From: Mycobacterium sp. E183
GTDB lineage: Bacteria > Actinomycetota > Actinomycetes > Mycobacteriales > Mycobacteriaceae
Direction: 5' to 3'
Length of the DNA: 64,000 bases
Assembly: GCF_001667735.1 (NCBI RefSeq)
Contig: NZ_LZJN01000035.1
Location: 34,300 to 98,299, forward strand
Below, piece after piece: positions 24,388 to 35,143 of this stretch. Within the stretch, counting starts at the first letter, position 1; the number at the start of each line of letters is the position of its first letter. The notes under the pieces were generated by a model. It saw nothing but the letters and a program-made list of their open reading frames with translations. It did not search any database and was not told the origin of the DNA. A program made the position numbers and the translations under genes.

Positions 24388-24978
24388 CTATTCGCCGTCC
24401 CCCTCGCGTCCCGGAACCGACGCATCGAACGCGTTGAGGGTGACGGCCACCATCGAGAAGCAGCCGACAAGAAAAACGATTTCGGCGAGGCCTTGCTCAC
24501 CGAACGTACGTCGCGCCGCCTGGTACGTCGTCTCGGCCAGCGCCCCGCCACGGTTCAGCGCCGCCGCCATGTCGTAGGCGACCGCCTGGTCACTGCTGAG
24601 GTCGCTGGGCCGCTCGCCGGCGGCGATGGTCGCGATCGTCCGGTCGGGCAGCCCCGCGCGTCGGGCGAAGTACTCGTGGCCATAGATCTCGTAGCGAGCA
24701 CCGAACTTGGCGGCGGTCACCAGGATCACCAGCTGGTGGACCGTGGCGGGCAGCACGCTGTGCTCCCATAGCGCCTTGTTGAAGGCCCAGGCCGGCTTCC
24801 CGAAATTCGGGAAATGCAGCCAGCCGTTGAAGGGGCCGATAAGGGCACCGTCCTCGCGGCGGGCGATGAGTTCCCCGAAGTGGTCTTCGATCATCGCCGC
24901 CATGTCGTCATAGAGCTCCCGTTGATCAGCGCTCAACGTGGCCGGTGGCAGTGGTGGCAGACGCGTCCTTGCTGGCAT
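24388..24978 (-). CDS. Carboxymuconolactone decarboxylase-family protein
   Basis: The 196-residue protein belongs to the AhpD/CMD fold: WEHSVLPATVHQLVILVTAA, then YEIYGHEYFARRAGL. The catalytic CxxC of AhpD-type peroxiredoxins is absent. It is more like the mycobacterial CMD-domain proteins than true PcaC, so it should not be taken as the missing step of the pca pathway 20 kb away, though that cannot be excluded. It diverges from the fadD-like gene. Confidence 0.75.
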   Translation of the reverse strand: MPARTRLPPLPPATLSADQRELYDDMAAMIEDHFGELIARREDGALIGPFNGWLHFPNFGKPAWAFNKALWEHSVLPATVHQLVILVTAAKFGARYEIYGHEYFARRAGLPDRTIATIAAGERPSDLSSDQAVAYDMAAALNRGGALAETTYQAARRTFGEQGLAEIVFLVGCFSMVAVTLNAFDASVPGREGDGE

Positions 24979-25128
24979 GGCTCGATCGTGCGACCGCGGC
25001 GACCGTTGCGCCAGGACTTGTTGGTGACCAGTGGTAGGCGGAACCTCCCAGCGGACCGGGCAGGCCGCCCGCACGTCCTGGCATGATCGCTATCGCAGAA
25101 TGGAGCAAACCGACCTCGGAGGGGCCTC

Positions 25129-26684
<1,556 letters not shown>

Positions 26685-26688
<4 letters not shown>

Positions 26689-27473
26689 GCGCCGCGGTCG
26701 ACGCGCAACGGCGCGACCGTGCGATCAGTGTGCTGGGCGGACCGACCACGGTGGTCGACATCGCCGGCCGGCGGATCGTGATGGACCCGACGTTCGACCC
26801 GCCCGGTGTGCACGCCTACCTGACGAAGCTCGCCGGGCCTGCGGTGAACGCCGACGCGCTCGGCCCGGTGGACGCGGTGCTGATCAGCCATGACTAGCAC
26901 CCGGACAACCTCGACGACGACGGTCGCCGCATGGCCCTGGCCGCGCCGCTGGTGCTCACCCACCCCGGTGGCGCCGCCCGGCTGGGACCACCCGCGGTGG
27001 GGGTCGCGCCCTGGCAGACCTACGAGCTGTCCGGATCGCTTGCGGTGCAAGCGGTTCCGGCGGTTCACGGGCCGGCCGACGGGCAGCGCGACGCCAGCGG
27101 GCACGTCAACTGCGAGGTGACCGGCTTCGTGCTGTCCGGGCCCGGCCTGCCCACCGTGTACCTCAGCGGCGACAACGCCTCGATGGCGGCGGTCAAGGAA
27201 GTGGCCGACCGGGTGGGCGTCATCGACGTCGCGGTGCTGTTCGCGGGCGCGGCGAGCGTGCCGGCCAAGGAGCGCGGCCGGCCGCTGACGCTGACCTCGG
27301 CGCGCGCGGCCGCCGCCGCCGAGATCCTGGGCGCCCGCGTCGTCATACCCGCCCACGTCGACGGCTGGGCGCACTTCAGCGAGGGCGCCGGCGAATTCGC
27401 GGCGGCCTTCGACCAGGCCGGGATCGGCGACCGGCTGCGGGTCGCCCCGCACGGAGAGTGGATCGACCTATAG
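26685..27473 (+). pseudogene. Metallo-beta-lactamase-fold hydrolase gene interrupted by one in-frame TAG
   Basis: The reading frame from the ATG overlapping fadD is open to 27473 except for a single TAG at 26895-26897. Both sides match one MBL-fold protein of the UlaG-like type (VLGGPTTVVDIAGRRIVMDPTF before, NLDDDGRRMALAAPLVLTHP after). The stop falls inside the metal-binding motif: the frame reads S-H-D-stop-H-P-D-N, where homologues have HxHxDN-type SHDxHPDN. A CAG to TAG change (one transition) would explain it. Re-initiation at the ATG at 26931 would lack the metal ligands. No frameshift is present. A sequencing error is the main alternative. Confidence 0.8.
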
Positions 27474-28307
27474 CCGTCCCTCGACCCGCAGATCGGGGTG
27501 CACCCAGTCGGGTGAACGGCGCTCCTTGAACGCGCGGAAACCCTCGCGGGCCTCGGCGTCGCTGAGGCTGCTGGTCATGCCGATGCGGTCATAGAGACCC
27601 AGGTAGCTGTCGATGCTCGACTTGATCACGCCGCGGGCCCGCGGCGCGGTCCGACAACACTGCGCGAGCAGCTCTTTCGCGGTGTCCAGCAGGTCGTCGT
27701 GCGGCACGACGCGGGTGACCAGGCCCCAGTCCAGGGCCTCCGCGGCAGTCAGCACCCGCCCGGTGAACATCAGGTCGCGGGTGCGCACCGGCCCGATGAC
27801 GCGGGTGAGCATCTGGCTGTAGTAGGTGTCGGCGTAGCCGCGGAACAGCTCGGGGACGCGGAAGGTGGCCCGTTCGCTGACGATCGACAGGTCGCTGCAC
27901 AGCGCGATCTGGAACCCGCCGCCCTGGCACAGGCCGTTGACCGCGGAGACGACGGGTTTGGCCGAGGTGCGCACCGTGTCAAACGGCGTGACGTCCATGC
28001 CCAGCGCGCCGCCGAAGGTGATCCAGTTGTCGGTGGCTCCCCCGCCGCCCATGTCACCACCGGGCGCGAAGACATCCCCGGTCCCGGTGATCAGCAGCCC
28101 GGCCAGGTCCGGGTCCTCCGCGACACGTCCGACGGCGTAACGGATCCCGAAGTACATCGCGGGGGTCAGGGCGTTGCGCGCTTCGGGGCGGTCGATGGTG
28201 CACACCGCGATCGACCCGTGCCGCTCGAGGGTGAGATACGGCGTGCCGAGCCAATCCCCCTCCGGCGGGCGGGGGGTGTCGTGCTGGGCCGGGGGAACCT
28301 GGGCCAC
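27468..28307 (-). CDS. Enoyl-CoA hydratase/isomerase (crotonase) family protein
   Basis: The 279-residue protein has the crotonase oxyanion-hole segments: DRPEARNALTPAM, the first loop TGTGDVFAPGGDM, and the second AVNGLCQGGGFQIALCSDL, with FRVPELFRG following. The position of the catalytic glutamates suggests hydratase or a related activity. I chose the GTG preceded by GAGAGGAA; a longer start at 28355 would run into the operator. It is convergent with the broken hydrolase gene, overlapping by 6 bp. A perfect inverted repeat lies just upstream. Confidence 0.85.
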   Translation of the reverse strand: MAQVPPAQHDTPRPPEGDWLGTPYLTLERHGSIAVCTIDRPEARNALTPAMYFGIRYAVGRVAEDPDLAGLLITGTGDVFAPGGDMGGGGATDNWITFGGALGMDVTPFDTVRTSAKPVVSAVNGLCQGGGFQIALCSDLSIVSERATFRVPELFRGYADTYYSQMLTRVIGPVRTRDLMFTGRVLTAAEALDWGLVTRVVPHDDLLDTAKELLAQCCRTAPRARGVIKSSIDSYLGLYDRIGMTSSLSDAEAREGFRAFKERRSPDWVHPDLRVEGRL

Positions 28308-28326
28308 GGGATTCCTCTCATCGGTC

Positions 28327-28349
28327 GCTACTGTCGCTCTTACAGTAGC
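28327..28349. promoter_or_regulatory. Inverted-repeat operator upstream of the enoyl-CoA hydratase gene
   Basis: GCTACTGT and ACAGTAGC are perfect 8-bp arms around a 7-nt spacer, 20-42 nt upstream of the enoyl-CoA hydratase start and just beyond the stop of the preceding gene. The spacing fits a dimeric regulator such as a TetR protein. The cognate regulator is not apparent. Confidence 0.6.
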
Positions 28350-28358
28350 CGCCACGAC

Positions 28359-28652
28359 CTACAGGTACGGCAGCGTGGCCGTCGCGCTGGCCGCGGACGC
28401 GTCGTCGATCAGGGTGGCCAGTTGGTTCTGCAGCGCGGTCGTGGCCTCGCCCACCGGCTTGTCGCAGAACCGGCATCGAGCGGTGAACCTGGGCTGGTCG
28501 TCTTCGTCCGGCCAGAAGCGGCGGGGCCCCACTTGGGCGCCCGGGTCGAAGGCGACCGCCTGATGGGGGGCCTCCTTGAGCAGCCTCCCGACGGGATGGC
28601 CTTGTGGGCACTCGAGTTTCAGGATTGCGATGCCTTCTTGGTTGCCTACCAT
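28359..28652 (-). CDS. Small zinc-ribbon-like conserved protein downstream of pknK
   Basis: This 97-residue protein has a CPQGH segment near residue 15 and a CRFCDKPVG segment near residue 60, giving three cysteines and a histidine that could bind zinc. A GGTGGAG ribosome site precedes the ATG. It begins 32 nt after the pknK-like gene on the same strand and is probably co-transcribed. It could be a regulator or substrate of the kinase; this is inference from position only. Confidence 0.6.
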   Translation of the reverse strand: MVGNQEGIAILKLECPQGHPVGRLLKEAPHQAVAFDPGAQVGPRRFWPDEDDQPRFTARCRFCDKPVGEATTALQNQLATLIDDASAASATATLPYL

Positions 28653-28684
28653 GCTCCACCGTCCTTTGTGTGTGTTGTCTGCCG

Positions 28685-31600
28685 TCAGCCGAGGCCGGCG
28701 TCGATGAGCAGCCGCGGCAATCCGTGTTGGGCGCACTGGGCACGCACCAGCGCGAGGTCGTCGTCGGCGGGACGTCCGGCGGCGGTGAGGGTTTCGACCA
28801 GCAGCACGCGGGCCTGCAGGTTCGCCAGCGGCCGGGCGGCCGCGTCGATGCCGGCCAGCAGCGCGACGGCGTTCCGGCATGCCCGGTCGCGGTCGTCTCG
28901 GGCGCGGCTTCGGGCGAGCAGCCGGATGCCGGAGGCCGCGTCGAGCTCGGCGGTGACGGTGGCGATCCCGTTCCCGTCCCGGGGCACGTCGCCGGCGGCC
29001 CGCAGCCGGTCGGCCTCCGAGGGTTCGAGTTTCAGCCCCAGCCTGACCCGCTCGTGGTTGATGGCGGCCGCCAGGCGCGGCAGCCGCAGCTTCTCTGCCA
29101 CCGCCATCCCGGCGTCGAGGCGGCCGATCGCCTCGTCGCGATCGCCCTGCGCGGCTTTGACTTTGGCGCCGACGACGTAGCGAGCAGCCAGGTAGTCCAC
29201 CCCGCCGCCTTCCGGACCGAGGTGATAGCTCTCCTCCAGCAGCGCGGCCGACTCGTCCAATTCGCCTGTCTCGTAGAGCAATTCGCCGAGCACCGCGCCG
29301 GCGATGCGGGCCGCGTAGGAGTGCGAGCCCACGGCCGAACCGATCTCGAAACCCTCGCGGAACTTGCGCAGCGCAAGCGGGATGTCGAGCCGCTGGCGGG
29401 CTGCGATGCCGGCCCAGCTGCACGAGTAGACGGCGCCCACCGCGCCGACCTGCTCGTTGAAGGGCTCCGCCCACGCCAGGAGTCGTTGCGCGGCCGGCAG
29501 ATCGAAGCGGTAGATCGCCGCGAACGCCAACGCGGTGGCGGCGGCCTGCGGCAGCACGGGACGCAGCTCGTCCGCGCGGGACACGACGTCGGCCAACAGT
29601 TCCTCCAGCCCGTCGGTCCGGTCGGCATAGATCTCGGCCACCGCCCGCACCACGCTGGCTTCCAGGGCCAGGTCCGCGCGCCTCGCCTCGGGCAGGTCCG
29701 CCCTGGCCAGCGCGACGGTGAAGCGCTCCAGCGCGGCCTCGGTGGCCTCGCTGCGGTGCAGCAGGATGTTGGCCCACGCCGACGCGAGCTGCAACAGCGG
29801 CCGGGAGACCACGAGCTGCGGGGGTAGCTTCTCGACGAGGCCCAGAAAGGTCGTCATGCGGGACTGGTTGATCAGCGCCCTGGTTTCCAGGCGCTCGACC
29901 AGGTCGACCGCGTGCGCGGTCTCACCCGCGGCCAGCGCGTGGTCGACGGCCTCGCTGATGTGGTCGTGCTCGGCGAACCACTCCGAGGCCGTGTGGTGCA
30001 GCTCGGCAAGACGATCGGGATCGTCGCGCTCGAGCCGGCGCCGCAAGAACCCCGCGAACATCTGGTGGTAGCGAAACCATTGCGGGGCATGATCAATGCG
30101 GCGCAGGAACAGGCCGCGCCGCTCGATGTCCTCGAGAATGGCGTGCCCGCCGCCGACTTCGGCCAGCACCGATGCCAGCTCACCGCAGATTCGTTCGGTG
30201 ATCGAGGTCGCCATCATGAACTCGACCAGCTCGGGCTCCAGGGTGTCCAGGACATTCTCGGCGAGGAATTCTTCGACCGCCTCGTCGTCGCCGGCCATGC
30301 GGCTGACCAGGTCGCCTGCGTCGCCGCCGCCCCGCAGGGACAGCGTCGCCAGTTGCAGGGCGGCGACCCAGCCGTCCGTCGAAGCGGTCAGCGCCGCCAC
30401 GTCCTCTCCGGCCAGCTGCAGCCCCGCGACGTCATTGAGCAGGGACCGCGCCTCGTCATTGTCGAAACGCAGCTTCTCGCAATCGATTTCGACCAGCTCG
30501 TCGCGGACTCGCAGCTTGCTCAACGTCACGGCGGGGCGCGACCAGCTGGTCACGACGATCTGCAGGTGATCACCCCCGTGCTCGATCAGGAAGCGCAGGG
30601 CGTCGATCGCTTGGGGGTCGGACACCCGCTGCCAGTCGTCGACGACCAGGGTGATCGGTTCGCCGAGGTCGTCGATCGCGTCGATCAGCGAGGTCAACAC
30701 GAAGCGGGTCGCCTCGTCGCCGCGCTGTTCGAGCATCTGCTCGAGCGGTTCGGCGAGGGCGGGACGCACCCGCCGGATCGCGGCGAGCAGGTGGGCGAGG
30801 AACCACACCACGTTGTTGTCGTCGTCGTCCACCGTCAGCCAGGCCACCGTCACGCCGGCGGCGGTCAGTTCGGCGCGCCACTGGGCCACCAGGGTGGTCT
30901 TGCCGTATCCCGACGGCGCGTGCAGGAGGATCAGCCGCCGGCGCCCGGCCTCGCGGAGCAGCGCCATCAAGCGGTCGCGCGGGACGAGCGATCGAGTCGA
31001 GGCGGGGGGACGGAATTTCGTCGCCGGCGCCGGCGGCGTCGACGCGGTTTCGCGAGCGCGGTACGCGGCCGCCGGGACTGTCGATCCCGCCAGGTCGACC
31101 GGCACGACCATGGTGTCGACGGGGATCCGGTGACGGCGTTGCGCCTCGCGCAGTTGCTCGCCGTATTCGAGCGCGGTGACCGGCCGGCGCGTGGGGTCGC
31201 GCGTCATGCCGGTCTCGATCACGGCGACGACGTCGCCGGGCACGCCCCGTTCGGTGAGCATTTCGGTAACCGACCGGCCCATCGGCGGGTGGCCGGTGAG
31301 CGCGCAGAACAGCGTCGCGGCCAGCGAGTAGACGTCGGAACCGGTTGTCGGCGTGGCGCCTTCGAGTAGCTCGGGCGCGATGAACGCGGGGGAACCGATG
31401 ACCACCCCGGCGCGGGTCTCGAACCCGCCGGCGATCCGCGCGAGGCCGAAGTCGGTCAGCTGCGGCTCGCCGTAGTCGGTCAGCAGGACGTTTCCCGGCT
31501 TCACGTCGCGGTGCAGAATGCCGGAGCGGTGCGCGGCCTCCAGCGCCCCGGCGAGCTTGACGCCGATGCTGAGCACCTCGGGCCAGGGCAGGGGACCCTG

Positions 31601-31942
31601 GCCGCTGACCAGGCCCCACAGCGACCCCTTGTCGTGGTAGGGCATGACGATGAACGGCCGGCCGCTGCGGGTGGTGCCGGCCTGCAGGACCGTGACGATG
31701 TGCGGGTGACCGGAGAGCCGGCCCATCGCGCGCTGCTCGCGCAGGAAGCGGTCGAGGTTGTCGGGGTCAAGGTCGTTGGTGAGTACCTTGACCGCCACCC
31801 GGCGGTCGAGCTCAGGCTGGGCGCAACGGTAGACGACCCCGAATCCCCCGCGCCCGATCTCCTCGACACCCTCGAAGTCGAGTTCCGCGGCGACCCCGGC
31901 GATCAGATCCTGCTGGATCGCCTCTGCGTCCACGTCGGCCAT
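28685..31942 (-). CDS. pknK: PknK-like Ser/Thr kinase fused to a MalT-type STAND ATPase
   Basis: This 1085-residue protein has an N-terminal kinase (glycine loop GRGGFGVVY near residue 30, AVKVL lysine, HRDVKPGN near 145, DFGLA, GSPAFIAPE). A STAND/AAA ATPase follows, with Walker A APSGYGKTT (near 345) and LVVDDW as Walker B. A long alpha-helical TPR-like C-terminus completes it. M. tuberculosis PknK (Rv3080c, about 1110 residues) has this architecture and affects growth, translation and virulence regulators. All catalytic kinase motifs are intact. The C-terminus shows no clear LuxR helix-turn-helix. The Val tRNA gene lies upstream. Confidence 0.88.
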   Translation of the reverse strand: MADVDAEAIQQDLIAGVAAELDFEGVEEIGRGGFGVVYRCAQPELDRRVAVKVLTNDLDPDNLDRFLREQRAMGRLSGHPHIVTVLQAGTTRSGRPFIVMPYHDKGSLWGLVSGQGPLPWPEVLSIGVKLAGALEAAHRSGILHRDVKPGNVLLTDYGEPQLTDFGLARIAGGFETRAGVVIGSPAFIAPELLEGATPTTGSDVYSLAATLFCALTGHPPMGRSVTEMLTERGVPGDVVAVIETGMTRDPTRRPVTALEYGEQLREAQRRHRIPVDTMVVPVDLAGSTVPAAAYRARETASTPPAPATKFRPPASTRSLVPRDRLMALLREAGRRRLILLHAPSGYGKTTLVAQWRAELTAAGVTVAWLTVDDDDNNVVWFLAHLLAAIRRVRPALAEPLEQMLEQRGDEATRFVLTSLIDAIDDLGEPITLVVDDWQRVSDPQAIDALRFLIEHGGDHLQIVVTSWSRPAVTLSKLRVRDELVEIDCEKLRFDNDEARSLLNDVAGLQLAGEDVAALTASTDGWVAALQLATLSLRGGGDAGDLVSRMAGDDEAVEEFLAENVLDTLEPELVEFMMATSITERICGELASVLAEVGGGHAILEDIERRGLFLRRIDHAPQWFRYHQMFAGFLRRRLERDDPDRLAELHHTASEWFAEHDHISEAVDHALAAGETAHAVDLVERLETRALINQSRMTTFLGLVEKLPPQLVVSRPLLQLASAWANILLHRSEATEAALERFTVALARADLPEARRADLALEASVVRAVAEIYADRTDGLEELLADVVSRADELRPVLPQAAATALAFAAIYRFDLPAAQRLLAWAEPFNEQVGAVGAVYSCSWAGIAARQRLDIPLALRKFREGFEIGSAVGSHSYAARIAGAVLGELLYETGELDESAALLEESYHLGPEGGGVDYLAARYVVGAKVKAAQGDRDEAIGRLDAGMAVAEKLRLPRLAAAINHERVRLGLKLEPSEADRLRAAGDVPRDGNGIATVTAELDAASGIRLLARSRARDDRDRACRNAVALLAGIDAAARPLANLQARVLLVETLTAAGRPADDDLALVRAQCAQHGLPRLLIDAGLG

Positions 31943-32056
31943 CGACGATCTCTGTCCTCGCGAGTAAGGCCGGTGCGCCTTGCACTGGTCGTGTCACCAT
32001 ATCGCGGAATGACCTGGGGCGATGGCGGGAAAATTTGGGCTCCAACAGCCAACTTG

Positions 32057-32131
32057 TGGTGGTCCCGGCTGGGATCGAACCAGCGACCTTCCGCGTGTGA
32101 AGCGGACGCTCTCCCACTGAGCCACGGGACC
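32057..32131 (-). tRNA. tRNA-Val (CAC)
   Basis: The minus strand folds as a cloverleaf: acceptor GGTCCCG/CGGGACC, discriminator A, encoded CCA, T-loop GGTTCGATCCC, and anticodon stem TCCGC/GCGGA around TTCACAC, giving anticodon CAC. Confidence 0.93.
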
Positions 32132-32309
32132 GGCGCCGAGAGGCGAACGACGTCGAAGACTAGCACGGACCGGCTCCCCAGTATGGGCCGCGTGCGCCTC
32201 TCGGGGTCTGCGCTAGCCTGGACGCGGCTCGTACCGAGAAATTTGTATGTGCCCGCTCACGTCGACTATCGTCGTGCTTCGCAACGGGCGACGATCTCGT
32301 CCGAGGCGC

Positions 32310-32382
32310 GCGGATGTAGCGCAGTTGGTAGCGCATCACCTTGCCAAGGTGAGGGTCGCGGGTTCGAATCCCGTCATCCGCT
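32310..32382 (+). tRNA. tRNA-Gly (GCC)
   Basis: Acceptor GCGGATG/CATCCGC, discriminator T, no encoded CCA. The anticodon stem TCACC/GGTGA encloses TTGCCAA, giving anticodon GCC. The T-loop GGGTTCGAATCCC is standard. Confidence 0.93.
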
Positions 32383-32410
32383 CGAAGGTGCAAGTGGCAT
32401 CAACCCCAGC

Positions 32411-32484
32411 GGTGGAGTGGCCGAGTGGTGAGGCAACGGCCTGCAAAGCCGTGCACACGGGTTCGATTCCCGTCTCCACCTCCA
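32411..32484 (+). tRNA. tRNA-Cys (GCA)
   Basis: Acceptor GGTGGAG/CTCCACC, discriminator T, encoded CCA. The anticodon stem ACGGC/GCCGT encloses CTGCAAA, giving anticodon GCA. It starts 29 nt after the Gly tRNA. Confidence 0.93.
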
Positions 32485-32497
32485 GCTTTTGATCCCG

Positions 32498-32572
32498 GCG
32501 CGATTAGCTCAGCGGGAGAGCGCTTCCCTGACACGGAAGAGGTCACTGGTTCAATCCCAGTATCGCGCACCA
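32498..32572 (+). tRNA. tRNA-Val (GAC)
   Basis: Acceptor GCGCGAT/ATCGCGC, discriminator A, encoded CCA. The anticodon stem CTTCC/GGAAG encloses CTGACAC, giving anticodon GAC. It is the last tRNA before the AT-richer accessory region, so its 3' end is the likely insertion point of the island. Confidence 0.93.
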
Positions 32573-32821
32573 GAGTTATTGCAGTTCACACGCTGTCCTT
32601 AGTTGAGCTTAGCAAGAAGCATGTAATACTCATGCAATAGCGCAAGCAGACAGCCATGGACGTCACACGCGCCGGGGTCAATGTCCACGACTGTCGTAGA
32701 GTGCGGCGCACCGTGGGCGGGCCGCGAACACCCGCAGCGATATCTCCGAGAACTCGCCGAGGCTGCAACCAATTCACCTGTCGTGGCGAATCAACTGCGT
32801 CTCGCTTTCCGAACCCTGCGC

Positions 32822-33475
32822 CTATTCTCGGTCCGCAGTAACCGATGCCTCGATATTGCTCGAACCATCAACAGTATCGTGTTGGGCCTTTGGCGCTTGA
32901 GCGTCCGAGAAGAATTTGGTGATGATGGTTTCAATTCGCCGTGTTGCTGAATCCCAACCAAAGCCAGACAGAAAGCCGACGGCCAAGTAGCCCAGGTTGG
33001 TTACCAAACCTGTATCGCTACTTGGCTTTCCGGAGAAGATGAGAAGTCCGCTCTGCAACAACGCGAACACAACCAGACCAAGCACACCGCCGAGCACAGG
33101 AGCAAACAAATACCCCCACGTGTGGCGTACATCGAATGAATTACGGACCGATACCCAGCGGTGGAATTTCACCATCCCGAGCACCCCAGCGCCGAGGATG
33201 CCGCCGAGCATGGCATGGAGCAGTCCGATCAGTCCGGCTGGTGGAGCCGAGCATGAAACGCCAAGTACAGTGCAGTCGGTGGAAGTAGTCCGTGTCAGTA
33301 GCGTAATCACCGCGCGAACCGCGAAGACGGTGTAGAGCAGCATCCAGGCAGCAAGTAATAGCTTTACTGCAAAGAGACCTACGAGACGAATTGCCGACAG
33401 CCTCCTGGCGCATCTGGGATCTCGGAGCTCCTGCATCGGCGCCCCCTCACTGCCGGCAACCGCTCGGTCCGACAT
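32822..33475 (-). CDS. Membrane protein of unknown function at the island edge
   Basis: The 217-residue protein has four hydrophobic helices in two pairs (about residues 35-60, 75-100, 120-145 and 155-180) with short polar ends. No family is recognised. The ATG follows a GGGAGGG ribosome site. Base composition is lower in GC than the flanking chromosome, matching the defence genes to its right. It diverges from the AriA-like gene across a 324-bp gap. A role as a membrane effector or accessory protein of the island is possible but has no direct support. Confidence 0.6.
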   Translation of the reverse strand: MSDRAVAGSEGAPMQELRDPRCARRLSAIRLVGLFAVKLLLAAWMLLYTVFAVRAVITLLTRTTSTDCTVLGVSCSAPPAGLIGLLHAMLGGILGAGVLGMVKFHRWVSVRNSFDVRHTWGYLFAPVLGGVLGLVVFALLQSGLLIFSGKPSSDTGLVTNLGYLAVGFLSGFGWDSATRRIETIITKFFSDAQAPKAQHDTVDGSSNIEASVTADRE

Positions 33476-33799
33476 AGAGCCCTCCCCTGCAGCCAAAGTT
33501 CCATGTGCGCTCGCACATTAGTCCACCCCTCAGGTTGGCGGACAGATGCCACGCCAGCGCTTCGCCAGGAGGCGTGGCAGCCGGATCCGGGCCATAACCT
33601 GTGGGGAAGCTCGCCCGGCTCCAAGCTCTCCGCCGAGACACGGTGGGGCACAGTCGCCGTATTACGTACCGATGCCACGGCGACACGCACTTCAGCGTCA
33701 GTCTCACATCCCTAGGGGCTGGTAGGCATGCTAGAAGTTGTATCTGGATCCAGCTAATCTCCGAATAGCCGAGGTCCTAGGCGCACGGGGAGGAAACTG
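33476..33799. other. Gene-free 324-bp divergent intergenic region
   Basis: No coding region is supported. It contains a 10-bp palindrome CTGGATCCAG (33744-33753) and ends with the AriA-like ribosome site GGGGAGGAAA. It presumably carries the promoters of both divergent genes. Confidence 0.5.
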
Positions 33800-35143
33800 A
33801 TGGCTCGTATCACCAACATCAGCATCGTAGGCCTCCTGGACTACTTTGCGCATTCGATCGAGTTTCCGTCCGATTGGCGCTACATCCTTCTCTACGGCCC
33901 GAATGGTGTTGGCAAGACTCGGCTTTTAGAGATACTTCATGCGCTCTACTCCCGCGACTTCGACGCGCTTTACGAAGCACCTTTCGACAGTCTTAGTGTC
34001 ACTCATGACGACAACTCTAAGCTTCTAATAACGCGCAGCGAACCCGAAGAAGGTAGCGGCATCGACGGCGGCCTATCGTTTACACTGACTTTCACATCCT
34101 CGGATAAGGTTTATACCGGCCATTACGAAGCCGGGGGGGACGAGCGATTGCGACGTTATCTGCTTGAGAACACCAGTTGGGAGCCAATTAGCGGCGGGCA
34201 GTGGAGAGACAGCCTTGATGGCGAGATCACCGACTTTCGCGACTTGTATTTCCGTTATGGACCTTCATCGGACATGCCAAGCGCGCGTATGGAGCGGGCT
34301 GCGAGAATGGATGAGCGTATAAACCAGCTAATTGAGGAAACGCCGGTTCATTTTATCGAGACGCAACGTCTTCTATATGACGATTTGCCGAATTTTCGCC
34401 CAGCCCGCCACAGAGAGGTAGCCCGCAGGCGTACGATTGATGCATATGCAGAGGACATAAAACAACAGATGGCGACGGCCCTCGCCGAAAACTCGCGTCG
34501 CACGCAACAACTAGATCGGTCCTTTCCGCGAAGATTGCTCGAGGATCCGCTAGCGCCTGTGGAAGACGCCAATATCATCCGAGAGCGGTACGAAGAGCAG
34601 AGTGCAAAACGGAGCCGTTTAGCCGAGTTGGGCCTCATTAATTCGGCTGTAGACGTGCCACTACCCGTTCGCAAGCTTAATGACTGGGAATTGAGAGTTC
34701 TCAATACATACTTAGACGACACGGACGACAAGCTGGAGACCTTCGACCACGTGGCGGCCAGAGTATCCCTGCTTGAAGAAATTGTTCATCGCAGATTTTT
34801 CAACAAAACGCTTCGCGTAAATATCCGCGAGGGAATCGTGGTGACACGGGATTCTGACGGAAGGATCATTCCCCCATCCAAGCTTTCATCGGGCGAACAG
34901 CATGAGCTCGTGTTAATGTACGACCTGCTGTTCAACGTCCCGCAAGGCGCTCTTGTCTTGGTCGACGAACCGGAAATATCGCTGCATGTCGCCTGGCAGA
35001 AAAGTTTTATACAAGATATCGACCGAATCGCTCAATTAGCAGACCTTCGCTTTATGATCGCAACACATTCTCCGCAGATCATTAACAAATCGTGGGACCG
35101 GACCGCAGAGTTGGGACCGCAGATAGCGGGTCACTACGAATGA
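33800..35143 (+). CDS. PARIS AriA-like AAA/ABC-type ATPase
   Basis: The 447-residue ATPase has Walker A YGPNGVGKT (near residue 33), a central helical region, the ABC-like signature KLSSGEQHE (near 358), Walker B GALVLVDEPEISLH, and a late histidine motif ATHSPQII. This is the OLD/AAA_15-21 type of ATPase. It overlaps a DUF4435 TOPRIM gene by 4 bp, the arrangement of the two-gene PARIS anti-phage system: AriA senses phage anti-restriction proteins and releases AriB. Other ATPase-TOPRIM pairs (Gabija, retron-type) have different partners. Rare codons such as ATA and TTA are more frequent than in the neighbours, a sign of transfer. Confidence 0.75.
   Translation: MARITNISIVGLLDYFAHSIEFPSDWRYILLYGPNGVGKTRLLEILHALYSRDFDALYEAPFDSLSVTHDDNSKLLITRSEPEEGSGIDGGLSFTLTFTSSDKVYTGHYEAGGDERLRRYLLENTSWEPISGGQWRDSLDGEITDFRDLYFRYGPSSDMPSARMERAARMDERINQLIEETPVHFIETQRLLYDDLPNFRPARHREVARRRTIDAYAEDIKQQMATALAENSRRTQQLDRSFPRRLLEDPLAPVEDANIIRERYEEQSAKRSRLAELGLINSAVDVPLPVRKLNDWELRVLNTYLDDTDDKLETFDHVAARVSLLEEIVHRRFFNKTLRVNIREGIVVTRDSDGRIIPPSKLSSGEQHELVLMYDLLFNVPQGALVLVDEPEISLHVAWQKSFIQDIDRIAQLADLRFMIATHSPQIINKSWDRTAELGPQIAGHYE

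Noticed and set aside
24388..24978. PcaC, the missing step of the protocatechuate pathway
   Set aside because: The protein is a CMD-family member but lies 20 kb away and is longer than typical PcaC; no specific evidence.
26895..26897. TAG read through as pyrrolysine or a programmed recoding event
   Set aside because: No pyrrolysine system is known in mycobacteria and no recoding structure is apparent; point mutation or sequencing error is simpler.
26898..26930. Frameshift between two parts of the MBL-fold gene
   Set aside because: Both parts lie in the same frame; only a TAG separates them.
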